NCBI GenBank assembly: GCA_022791815.1
Contig: JAAVZU010000024.1
Location: forward strand, 1 to 43,183
Length of the DNA stretch: 43,183 nucleotides
Reading direction: 5' to 3'
Source of the DNA: Lachnospiraceae bacterium
GTDB lineage: Bacteria; Bacillota; Clostridia; Lachnospirales; Lachnospiraceae
The notes under the pieces are model-generated. The model saw nothing but the letters and a program-made list of their open reading frames with translations, was not told where the DNA came from and did no database searches. The position numbers and the translations under genes were made by a program. This document shows positions 1 through 6,589 of the stretch, one piece after another. Position 1 is the stretch's first letter, and each line of letters begins with the position of its first letter.

Positions 1-46
1 AATCAGATTCAAAAATAAGTTAAAAAGTAGACCAAAAATTGTATCT

Positions 47-97
47 ATAGCATGAATAAATATACATATTACTATATGTTTATTCATGCTATTTTTG
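47..97 (+). terminator. Intrinsic terminator of a gene left of the window
   Basis: A perfect 14-bp stem (47-60 paired with 79-92, arm ATAGCATGAATAAA) with an 18-base AT-rich loop runs straight into a TTTTT stretch. It lies before the first open frame, so it most likely ends transcription of a plus-strand gene outside the window. Confidence 0.7.
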
Positions 98-116
98 TCA
101 AAAATTTTGAGAAGTT

Positions 117-338
117 GTGACAAAAATTATGGTCGGCTACAAAAAGGGAATTTTCTATAATCCCAATAACACTTTAAAACGGGGAATTTATATTTTAACT
201 ATCAAGGAAAAAGATGGGGAAAATGATAAAAGCTCAAATTTAGATAGGGAGAATATATATCGTATAAATGTAGGAGTATATAAAAAAACATTTATTAATC
301 TATTTGAGAAGGTAATTCTGTTTCAGTTTGCACCGTAG
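117..338 (+). pseudogene. Truncated DUF6194-like gene remnant
   Basis: The frame encodes 73 residues. Its middle (GIFYNPNN, LKRGIYILTIKEKDGEND, SSNLDRENIYRINVG) matches what I remember of the DUF6194 family, whose function is unknown and whose members are about 140-150 residues. The usual N-terminal 20-25 residues are absent: an in-frame TGA lies at 108-110, just upstream of the GTG at 117. The frame ends in unrelated residues (ILFQFAP) exactly where a palindromic repeat begins (about 317-350), so the C-terminal half is also lost. It therefore looks like an internal fragment rather than a working gene. The repeat at the break suggests a deletion or insertion there. The family name is from memory. 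Confidence 0.55.
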
Positions 339-350
339 GTGTGAACTGTA
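317..350. repeat. Dispersed palindromic repeat copy at pseudogene breakpoint
   Basis: The segment holds CAGTTTGCACC and GGTGTGAACTG as imperfect arms around GTA. Its right arm (GGTGTGAACTGTAA) resembles the right end of the 149-bp element at 6413-6561 (GGTGTGAATAGTAAC). It provides the stop codon of the DUF6194-like fragment. Confidence 0.5.
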
Positions 351-481
351 ATAAATATCCGTCAGTCTGTCTGGTACATTTATATACTTTGGAGGGTGCG
401 ATTCATAATACCCAATTCAATAGTCTTTCAGAAGATAAGAAAAAAGAATTAAAGGAATTTAGTGATTTTTTAAAGAGATAA
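341..481 (+). pseudogene. 3' remnant of an unidentified gene
   Basis: One frame is open from the repeat to TAA at 479-481 and ends in LVHLYTLEGAIHNTQF, NSLSEDKKKELKEF and SDFLKR. The composition looks like a genuine charged, helical protein C-terminus, but no start codon with a ribosome site precedes it and its 5' part runs into the palindromic repeat. I read it as the tail of a second gene, different from the DUF6194-like fragment, joined to it by a past rearrangement. The parent family is not recognised. Confidence 0.35.
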
Positions 482-508
482 TAAAGTTATATTTAGAGGA
501 GAAGCATA

Positions 509-1060
509 ATGGAGAAACTTACCATAAGAGATTTCATAGATAATGTATCTAATGTAGATGAAACAAAGCTGGCAAAGATTTCTGACAAATTATGGGAAAT
601 AGGAAATTTAGAGGAAATAAAAGAAAAAATTAGTTCTGATCTTTTTTACCTCCATGTTGGTATAAATATGATAGGGATGTGGAAAGGAGAAGGTTGGTGG
701 GAGATAATAGCCGAACAGGCAGATTTTGTTCCTTATATACCGATAACTTTAGATAAACTTAATTTAACTGAGTTAAAAACAGCATTTGAAAATATAATAA
801 AGCTATTTCCAGAATATACAGTTTTTAAATCAGATGATAAAGCTTATTACAATATAGTTAATTTTTTGCAAAGTGCTAATCTAAAGGTGCATGATGAAAA
901 ATTGCAAAGTATATCACTGGAAGAAAGAAGAGGAATCGTGAAAGAGATCCGCAAAAATGTTAATATATTAGAAGATTTAACAGAGCCATTTTGGAGAGAT
1001 AGTTCAGAGTGCGGTGGTTGGAAACAGATAGTGGATTTTATTTCTAGCAATGTTAAGTGA
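509..1060 (+). CDS. Hypothetical protein, 183 aa, accessory region
   Basis: An intact 183-residue frame begins at ATG 509, seven bases after an AGAGGAG ribosome site (495-501). The predicted protein is soluble, acidic and mostly helical, with no signal peptide or membrane segment. Notable stretches are GMWKGEGWWEII near residues 51-62, LEERRGIVKEIRKNV near 137-151, and a C-terminal WRDSSECGGWKQIVDFI. I do not recognise the family with certainty. Its position after two gene remnants, its size and its Trp/Gly-rich core recall the orphan immunity-type proteins that accumulate downstream of polymorphic-toxin loci, but no toxin is visible, so that role is speculation. Confidence 0.7.
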   Translation: MEKLTIRDFIDNVSNVDETKLAKISDKLWEIGNLEEIKEKISSDLFYLHVGINMIGMWKGEGWWEIIAEQADFVPYIPITLDKLNLTELKTAFENIIKLFPEYTVFKSDDKAYYNIVNFLQSANLKVHDEKLQSISLEERRGIVKEIRKNVNILEDLTEPFWRDSSECGGWKQIVDFISSNVK

Positions 1061-1178
1061 CAACTACAAGATGTAGCATTTGGGGACTATGTATAGAAAG
1101 AGAATAATAATGCCAGTTAATATGGATTATTTGATAACATAAAATGATTACAGAAATAAATCAAATAGGAGGTTAATA

Positions 1179-1247
1179 ATGTTTTATATTAGCTTGTATA
1201 ATATATCAATTGTTCAACATGAAAAATGTTCGAGTAAAAAGCAATAG
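1179..1247 (+). other. 22-codon ORF with strong RBS overlapping the vanZ-like start
   Basis: A strong AGGAGG site (1167-1172) precedes ATG 1179, which opens a 22-codon frame ending at TAG 1245-1247. This frame is different from the one coding the VanZ-like protein and overlaps its start. Either it is a leader peptide that couples translation to the downstream frame, or the VanZ N-terminus has suffered a frameshift so that the native start is now out of frame. The peptide itself resembles nothing known. Confidence 0.35.
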
Positions 1248-1743
1248 AGTACATCATATCATTTGGGTGTATATTTTTATACTCTATTGTTATACTGCAG
1301 TACAGGATGTCGCAGGAATAGGAACGATATGGGATATGCTTTCTTATGATGGGATTTCAGGAGGGATTAATTTTATTCCATTTCAATCAGAAGGAGTCAC
1401 AACTTATATATTAAATATTATAATGTTTATGCCACTAGGATTTCTTTTGCCGCTTATTTGGGCAGAATATAGAAGCTTTTTAAAAACTGCTATAGTGGGT
1501 CTGTTTTTCTCACTTGCAATTGAGATATGCCAGTTATTTAATCTTAGACATACAGATGTGGATGATTTGCTTATGAATACATTGGGAGCAATGTTGGGAT
1601 ATGTGATATGGTATTTATTCCATAAGGTAATTAAGCAGGCAGGAGAAAAAGCAATTTCTATTACAAAGGGAGGGCCAATTATTTATCTTGCACTTGGAAT
1701 ACTAGGAATATTTTTCTTATATAATTGGCGAATGTTTGTTTGA
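1219..1743 (+). CDS. VanZ-like family membrane protein
   Basis: A 174-residue membrane protein with about four or five hydrophobic segments. It shows the VanZ-family core INFIPF, then NIIMFMPLGFLLP, then an EICQLF / DVDDLLMNTLGAMLGY stretch, which is the typical conserved acidic/asparagine loop. VanZ of Enterococcus raises low-level teicoplanin resistance, but most family members are uncharacterised envelope proteins. The frame is open from TTG 1210; I chose ATG 1219, yet neither start has a convincing ribosome site. The only strong one (AGGAGG, 1167-1172) serves an out-of-frame ATG at 1179. A terminator follows, so the gene is probably monocistronic. Family assignment is good; the exact start is uncertain. 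Confidence 0.75.
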   Translation: MKNVRVKSNRVHHIIWVYIFILYCYTAVQDVAGIGTIWDMLSYDGISGGINFIPFQSEGVTTYILNIIMFMPLGFLLPLIWAEYRSFLKTAIVGLFFSLAIEICQLFNLRHTDVDDLLMNTLGAMLGYVIWYLFHKVIKQAGEKAISITKGGPIIYLALGILGIFFLYNWRMFV

Positions 1744-1760
1744 AAATGAAACTTGTATAA

Positions 1761-1807
1761 AAAAAGAGGAGAATTGCTATTAGTAATATGGCACTTTCCT
1801 CTTTTTT
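1761..1807 (+). terminator. Intrinsic terminator after vanZ-like gene
   Basis: The arms AAAAAGAGGA (1761-1770) and TCCTCTTTTTT (1797-1807) form a 10-bp stem followed by a T-run. An apparent ATG at 1788 lies inside this hairpin and is not the yqfC start. Confidence 0.75.
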
Positions 1808-1817
1808 GATATTTGGG

Positions 1818-1846
1818 AATAATAGAAGCACAGACTTTCATATACT
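1818..1846 (+). promoter_or_regulatory. Possible sigma-E-like promoter of yqfC
   Basis: CATATACT at 1839-1846 resembles the sporulation sigma-E -10 box (CATACANT), with an AATAAT element 15 bases upstream as a weak -35. In Bacillus the yqfC-yqfD pair is under mother-cell sigma-E control. The match is loose and found by eye only. Confidence 0.25.
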
Positions 1847-1889
1847 AGATGAAAGAGTAATATGGTCTGTCATAGAGGAAGTGGTGAAT

Positions 1890-2234
1890 TTGAAAGGGAG
1901 ACTTGGCAGTAAAAAGAAAAAACATAATGATTCCTTTCCAAAAGAAACAAAGAATCCACAATCGGCAAAAAGAAACTCTTACTTGGAGAATTTGTCTGGG
2001 AGATATCATTTGCCAGATGACGTATTATTAGGCAGTTCTACAGTAGAAATAATTGGAGTAAAAAGTATCCGGGTAGAGAATTATAAAGGTATTATAGAAT
2101 ATACCCAGCAAAGGATAAAACTACAGATTCCAGAGGGGAAAATACTTATTGAGGGTGAAAGAATGCAAATTGATTATTGTACAGATGTAGAACTGCATAT
2201 TTCTGGTTGGATAAAGCTGGTTAAGTATGATTGA
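1890..2234 (+). CDS. yqfC: Sporulation protein YqfC (YabP/YqfC family)
   Basis: This 114-residue protein of the YabP/YqfC family is required for efficient sporulation in Bacilli and Clostridia; its biochemical role is not known. After a basic N-terminus the core has LPDDVLLGSSTVEIIGVKS followed by VENYKGIIEYTQQRIKLQIPE and a final ISGWIKLV, in keeping with the small beta-rich YabP fold. The frame is open further upstream, but that part lies in the preceding terminator. TTG 1890 follows AGAGGAA (1874-1880) by nine bases and is the best start. It lies directly ahead of yqfD, as in Bacillus, which supports the assignment. A sigma-E-like box sits upstream. Confidence 0.8.
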   Translation: MKGRLGSKKKKHNDSFPKETKNPQSAKRNSYLENLSGRYHLPDDVLLGSSTVEIIGVKSIRVENYKGIIEYTQQRIKLQIPEGKILIEGERMQIDYCTDVELHISGWIKLVKYD

Positions 2235-2247
2235 AAAAGAAACTAAT

Positions 2248-2273
2248 GTTGCAGTTTTATAATGGACTGTAAC
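2248..2273. repeat. Small hairpin, possible decayed repeat copy
   Basis: GTTGCAGT (2248-2255) and ACTGTAAC (2266-2273) form an 8-bp stem with one G-T pair in the spacer between yqfC and yqfD. The arms resemble the GTAAC/GTTAC family seen elsewhere, but the copy is short and no T-run follows. Confidence 0.35.
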
Positions 2274-2299
2274 AATTCCAAAAAAGGAGTGTTTCAGGA

Positions 2300-3550
2300 A
2301 TGTTAAAAGAAATTTTATGTTGGTATCAGGGATATGTAGAGGTAGAACTTTGTGGCTATACTTCTGAACGTTTTGTAAACCTGTGTAGGAACAAAGGAAT
2401 ATTACTTTGGGATGTACATATAGAAAAAGGGCATTATTTGTGTAAAATTTCTTTAGAAGACTATTGGAATACAAAAAAAATTGCAGTAAAAACCCACGTA
2501 ATGCCAAGAATCCAAAGAAGATGTGGTTTCCCATTCTGGTTAAGGCGTGTAGGAAAGCGAAAAGGAATGATATCTGGTTTTGTATCTGGTTTATTATTAA
2601 TTTATTTTCTAAGTATCCGGGTATGGGATATTTCCTTTGTGGGACAATCCTTGTATACAGAAGAGAGGTTACTAAAGTTTCTGTCTGATATGCAGGTACA
2701 TGTGGGAATGACGACAAAAAAAGTGGATTGTCAAAAAATAGAGGAAAAAATCCGACTTGCATATCCCGATATTGGATGGGTATCTGCGGAATTAAAAGGA
2801 ACAAAGCTGACTATTTCTATGGTAGAAACAAATATGCCAGTACCAGTCATGAAAAAAGAAGGTGGTTATCATCTTATTGCCAGTCATAATGGAGTTGTAA
2901 AGAAAATGATTACCCGAAGTGGAACTCCTATGGTACATGTAGGAGATACTGTGAAAAAAGGTGATATTTTAATTGCAGGAATACTAGAGTACATAGATGA
3001 TTCCCAAACAGTAATAAAAAGCGAAAAGGTTTGTGCAGATGGGGATATTTTATTAGAAACGAAGTATGCTTATAAGGATAGCTGTGATAAAACCTATCAA
3101 AAGAAAATTTATACAGATTACCAGAAGAAAATACTAGAAATTTCAGTAGGAAATAAAAAAATATTTTTTGCAAATCCATTTAAGACTTTAAATACTACAA
3201 GAAAGTATGATATAATTGCTAACATACAACAAATTTCCTTAAGTAAATCTTTTACCTTGCCTTTTTCCTATGGTATCAGGTGTTATCGGGAATATGAAGA
3301 GAAGGCAGCAGAATACACAAGAGAAGAAGGAAAAGAAATTTTAAATAAACGGTTTTCTAATTATTTGGAGAAGATACGACAGAACGGAGTGTCTGTGTTA
3401 AAACATAATGTTAGATTTCAAGCGAATCAGAAGGCTTATGTTGCGAATGGAAATCTTTTCGTTACAGAACCAGTGACAGAATATAAACTTGTAGACGAAA
3501 GTGAATGGAGGTCAGAAGAACAGGATGGGCTTAATAGAAATAATAATTGA
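2300..3550 (+). CDS. yqfD: Sporulation protein YqfD
   Basis: A 416-residue YqfD-family protein, a membrane-anchored mother-cell sporulation factor. The N-terminal 90 residues are cytoplasmic and carry the family pattern (GYVEVELCGYTSERFVNLC, with basic residues at 80-95). One transmembrane segment follows at about residues 95-112 (FVSGLLLIYFLSI), then a large extracytoplasmic part with the typical VGMTTKKVDCQKIEEKI, PDIGWVSAELKGTKLTI and AGDTV-like VHVGDTVKKGDILIAG motifs. The start at ATG 2300 follows AAAGGAGTG. The 3' end overlaps the phoH reading frame, implying coupled translation. In Bacillus, YqfD works with YqfC and loss of either blocks sporulation at an engulfment-associated stage; the same role is inferred here. 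Confidence 0.9.
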   Translation: MLKEILCWYQGYVEVELCGYTSERFVNLCRNKGILLWDVHIEKGHYLCKISLEDYWNTKKIAVKTHVMPRIQRRCGFPFWLRRVGKRKGMISGFVSGLLLIYFLSIRVWDISFVGQSLYTEERLLKFLSDMQVHVGMTTKKVDCQKIEEKIRLAYPDIGWVSAELKGTKLTISMVETNMPVPVMKKEGGYHLIASHNGVVKKMITRSGTPMVHVGDTVKKGDILIAGILEYIDDSQTVIKSEKVCADGDILLETKYAYKDSCDKTYQKKIYTDYQKKILEISVGNKKIFFANPFKTLNTTRKYDIIANIQQISLSKSFTLPFSYGIRCYREYEEKAAEYTREEGKEILNKRFSNYLEKIRQNGVSVLKHNVRFQANQKAYVANGNLFVTEPVTEYKLVDESEWRSEEQDGLNRNNN

Positions 3551-4565
3551 AATTCCAGCTGAACATGAACAAAATATAAGCGGGCAGTTGGATGCACATA
3601 TAAAATTGATAGAAAGAACATTGAATGTTACAATAGTGGCAAGAAATGGAGAATTTAAGATAATTGGCGACTCTCATAAAGTAGAGCAGGCAAAGTCAGT
3701 GATTCATAGTTTAATTGAGCTTTCCAAAAGAAATAATATAATAACTGAGCAGAATGTTACGTATGCCCTGTCGCTTTCTTTGGAAGAAAAAGCAGAGGAG
3801 ATTGTCAGCATAGACAAAAATGTGATATGTCACACTATACAAGGAAAGCCAATTAAACCAAAGACTATGGGGCAGAAAAATTATATTGAACAAATCCGTA
3901 AGAAAATGATAGTCTTTGGTATTGGACCAGCAGGAACAGGTAAAACATATCTGGCAATGGCGATGGCAATACATGCTTTTAAAAATGATGAAGTGAATAA
4001 GATTATTTTAACCAGACCTGCCATTGAGGCAGGTGAAAAGTTGGGATTTTTACCAGGGGATTTGCAAAGTAAAGTAGATCCTTACCTTCGCCCTCTTTAT
4101 GATGCATTGTACCAAATTATGGGACCAGAAAGTTATATAAAGAATACAGAAAAAGGGCTTATAGAAGTTGCTCCGCTGGCTTATATGAGAGGACGAACTC
4201 TTGATAATTCTTTTATTATTTTAGATGAAGCGCAAAATACGACTCCGGCACAGATGAAGATGTTTTTAACAAGAATTGGTTTCGGTTCAAAAGTTATCAT
4301 TACAGGAGACTTGACACAGAAAGACTTGGCGAAGGATACCAAATCAGGTTTGGAAGAGGCAATTCAGGTGCTTGGGAGAATCGAAGATATTGGATTTTCT
4401 TATTTAACAAGTCAGGATGTGGTAAGACATCCTCTTGTACAAAAGATTGTAAAAGCTTATGATGATTTTGAAGAAAAGAAAAATCGGGGAAATGGAAGAC
4501 AAGGGAAGAAAGAAAGGAAAGTGAAAAAGACACAAGATGGCAGAGGGCAAAGGGAAAAGAAATAA
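3525..4565 (+). CDS. phoH: PhoH family ATPase
   Basis: A 346-residue PhoH-type P-loop protein, cytoplasmic and commonly linked with YbeY in RNA metabolism. Walker A is GPAGTGKT at residues 134-141 and Walker B ILDEAQ at 232-237. The block TRPAIEAGEKLGFLPGDLQ between them is diagnostic, and an N-terminal KH-like region precedes the ATPase core. The frame is open from GTG 3501. I chose ATG 3525 (MGLIEII), with GGAGG at 3507-3511 at a rather long 13-base spacing, so the start is moderately uncertain. It overlaps yqfD by about 26 bases and the HD gene by 29, so these genes form one operon. The C-terminus is very lysine/arginine-rich. Confidence 0.9.
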   Translation: MGLIEIIIEIPAEHEQNISGQLDAHIKLIERTLNVTIVARNGEFKIIGDSHKVEQAKSVIHSLIELSKRNNIITEQNVTYALSLSLEEKAEEIVSIDKNVICHTIQGKPIKPKTMGQKNYIEQIRKKMIVFGIGPAGTGKTYLAMAMAIHAFKNDEVNKIILTRPAIEAGEKLGFLPGDLQSKVDPYLRPLYDALYQIMGPESYIKNTEKGLIEVAPLAYMRGRTLDNSFIILDEAQNTTPAQMKMFLTRIGFGSKVIITGDLTQKDLAKDTKSGLEEAIQVLGRIEDIGFSYLTSQDVVRHPLVQKIVKAYDDFEEKKNRGNGRQGKKERKVKKTQDGRGQREKK

Positions 4566-5907
4566 ATCTCCCAGAGATTTCCAGATATATGGTATAATAT
4601 TTGTGGCTATGGTTATGGTAATCTGTATCTTTGGAGGGCTGGAACAGCATTTTACTTACTTGAAAATAGGAAAGATGCTTATTGGAAGTGTAATTGCAAC
4701 TGTACTATTTACTACAGTTATAGGATATATTTGCAAAAAGAATGTGGTACAATTTAAGGAAAAGGGTACAAAAGAAAAGCAGCAATGTTATCAAAGGTAT
4801 GCTTTTTTGTTTGGATTTGTAATGTTGATATCCTATGGGATGGTTTTTGGTTCAGTATATTGGAATATTTCTAATTTTTGGATGCTTGGAGGATTGATTT
4901 TAGCCATTTCACTAAATCCTTATATTGGAATAGCCTTACAATTTTTTATTTTTTTTCTTTCCTGTACTTTTCAGGGATTTGGTCTAGAATTTTTTTCTAT
5001 ATATTTTATATTTGGGGCAAGCCTTTGCCTGCTGGCACCTTTCCTGCGACAGATATCTACTATGGGATATGTTATAATTATTGGGCTTGTAGGGAATTGC
5101 ATAGCTATTATATTAGAGAAAAATTTTGACTTAGAGAAGATAATTTCGATAGAATGTTTGTATCACGAAATATCGATTTTTCTTGTTATACTACTTTCAG
5201 TATGGATATCTTGGATGAATCGGGGGTTCTTTGTAAGTGGAAGTTTTCGTTTTATGAAAACAGGAATTAAGTCCTTTTTCTCTGATAAAGATTGGGAAGA
5301 GGACATGCTGGTAAGGATAGAAGAATTGGAGGAAACTTCTAATAAAAGGGTAGAGGGAAAAAGTTCCTTAGAAAAATTGGGAAATTCCAATTATCCATTA
5401 TTGAAGCAATTAAAAGATACAAAACCTAAAGTATATCAGCATTGTAAACAGGTTGCTGTTTTGGCAGAAGGAGCAGCAGAACAAATTGGAATAGACAAAC
5501 AGCTAGTTTATATTGGCGGTTTATATCATGAAATTGGGAAATTGCATTCTAAGGATTATATAAAAGAAGGTATTTTAATTGGAAAACAATATGGATTTCC
5601 AAGGGAACTGATAAAATTGATTATGGAACATAATGTAAAGAACAAAATACCTACAACAAAAGAAGCAGCAGTTCTTATGCTGGCAGATAGCGTAATTTTC
5701 TTATTAGATCATATAGAACAGTATAGTTTGCAGGAAAATAAAAGTGTAAAAGACATGATAGAGAAAGTTTTCCGCATACGGTTTGAAAAAGGAGAATTGG
5801 ATCAGAGCGGATTAACAATAAGAGATTTTAAAGTTCTTAAGCATTATTATGTGGATTACAGTCTGATGATTAGCAGAAAGGAAGAAGAGGATGACATTTC
5901 ATTTTGA
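4537..5907 (+). CDS. Membrane HD-domain protein, YqfF/PgpH-like
   Basis: A 456-residue protein in the position of yqfF (pgpH), which in Bacillus and Listeria degrades cyclic di-AMP. The N-terminal 240 residues contain about seven transmembrane segments; the last 190 form an HD domain (HCKQVAVLAEGAA, YHEIGKL, EHNVKNKIPTTKEAA, MLADSV). The long extracytoplasmic 7TMR-HDED region of full-length PgpH (about 700 residues) is missing. The histidines at residues 302, 331 and 365 are present, but the signature HD pair reads H331-E332 instead of His-Asp. Asp to Glu may preserve metal binding with altered activity, or the domain may be regulatory. Both ends overlap their neighbours (29 and 17 bases). 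Membership is clear; cyclic di-AMP hydrolysis is only inferred. Confidence 0.8.
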   Translation: MAEGKGKRNKSPRDFQIYGIIFVAMVMVICIFGGLEQHFTYLKIGKMLIGSVIATVLFTTVIGYICKKNVVQFKEKGTKEKQQCYQRYAFLFGFVMLISYGMVFGSVYWNISNFWMLGGLILAISLNPYIGIALQFFIFFLSCTFQGFGLEFFSIYFIFGASLCLLAPFLRQISTMGYVIIIGLVGNCIAIILEKNFDLEKIISIECLYHEISIFLVILLSVWISWMNRGFFVSGSFRFMKTGIKSFFSDKDWEEDMLVRIEELEETSNKRVEGKSSLEKLGNSNYPLLKQLKDTKPKVYQHCKQVAVLAEGAAEQIGIDKQLVYIGGLYHEIGKLHSKDYIKEGILIGKQYGFPRELIKLIMEHNVKNKIPTTKEAAVLMLADSVIFLLDHIEQYSLQENKSVKDMIEKVFRIRFEKGELDQSGLTIRDFKVLKHYYVDYSLMISRKEEEDDISF

Positions 5908-6385
5908 TTATGAAGCTGAAAAAAAGCTGGAATTTGATTATGAATTTCTCATAAAAAAAGTAATTATGGCAGTTTTAGATTATGAAGGCTGTCCCTATGA
6001 GGCAGAAATTAATATTGTATTAACAGATAATGAAGAGATTCATAAAATAAATAGAGAGTATCGGCAAATTGACCATCCTACAGATGTTTTATCTTTTCCT
6101 ATGATAGAATACGAAACACCAGGAGATTTTTCAAAGGTGGAAGAGGATATGTCTGTTTTTCATCCAGAAACAGGTGAGTTGATGCTTGGTGATATTATGA
6201 TTTCTGTGGACAAAATTACAGAACAGGCGATGGAATATGGACATTCCCAAGAAAGGGAACTAGGATTTTTAGTAGCACACAGCATGCTTCATTTATGTGG
6301 TTATGACCATATTAAGGAAGATGAGAGGGAAATTATGGAGGCAAAACAAAGAGAGATAATGGAGCAGCTCTCTTTATACCGTTAG
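5891..6385 (+). CDS. ybeY: Endoribonuclease YbeY (rRNA maturation)
   Basis: YbeY is a metal-dependent single-strand endoribonuclease involved in 16S rRNA 3'-end maturation and ribosome quality control. The 164-residue frame has the zinc site HSMLHLCGYDH with H130, H134 and H140, and the usual upstream block NREYRQIDHPTDVLSFPM. Its length is normal. Start ATG 5891 follows a purine-rich AAGGAAGAAGAGG site and overlaps the HD gene by 17 bases. In many Firmicutes dgkA, cdd and era follow ybeY, but here a repeat element and a flippase gene follow instead, so the conserved block ends here. Confidence 0.93.
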   Translation: MTFHFDYEAEKKLEFDYEFLIKKVIMAVLDYEGCPYEAEINIVLTDNEEIHKINREYRQIDHPTDVLSFPMIEYETPGDFSKVEEDMSVFHPETGELMLGDIMISVDKITEQAMEYGHSQERELGFLVAHSMLHLCGYDHIKEDEREIMEAKQREIMEQLSLYR

Positions 6386-6412
6386 GAGCAGAAAGTGGAT
6401 AGAACAGGTTTT

Positions 6413-6561
6413 GTTACTGTTCACAGGTAGAACTTTGCACTTGCTGCAAAGTTCGTAAAAATCAGTAGTGGCAGCAAAGAATTCAGTCCCTTGCCAAAGG
6501 CGAACTATAAATGGACTGGGTTCTGTTACTATGAACACCATAGGTAGGTGTGAATAGTAAC
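6413..6561. mobile_element. 149-bp MITE-like element with 13-bp terminal inverted repeats
   Basis: The left end GTTACTGTTCACA (6413-6425) and the right end TGTGAATAGTAAC (6549-6561) are inverted repeats with 12 of 13 positions matching. Inside are a perfect 10-bp hairpin (6430-6439 with 6445-6454, loop CTTGC), the motif ATCAGTAGTGG, the motif TTGCCAAAGGCGAAC and a right-end hairpin (6525-6561). It has no coding capacity. Modules of it recur at 9710, 22292, 24404, 31700 and 31916. It fills most of the ybeY-murJ spacer and extends the murJ open frame backwards. I call it MITE-like on structure only; no transposase is visible. Confidence 0.6.
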
Positions 6562-6589
6562 TAGAATTTTGGAAGGAACAAAGATTACT

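Noticed and set aside
2121-2804. 227-codon minus-strand open frame opposite yqfC-yqfD
   Set aside because: It lies antisense to two well-supported genes, has a low-complexity hydrophobic translation and no family motif, so it is a shadow frame in AT-rich DNA.
6413-6561. CRISPR or tandem repeat array
   Set aside because: Copies of the repeats are isolated in spacers, imperfect palindromes and not regularly spaced with unique spacers.
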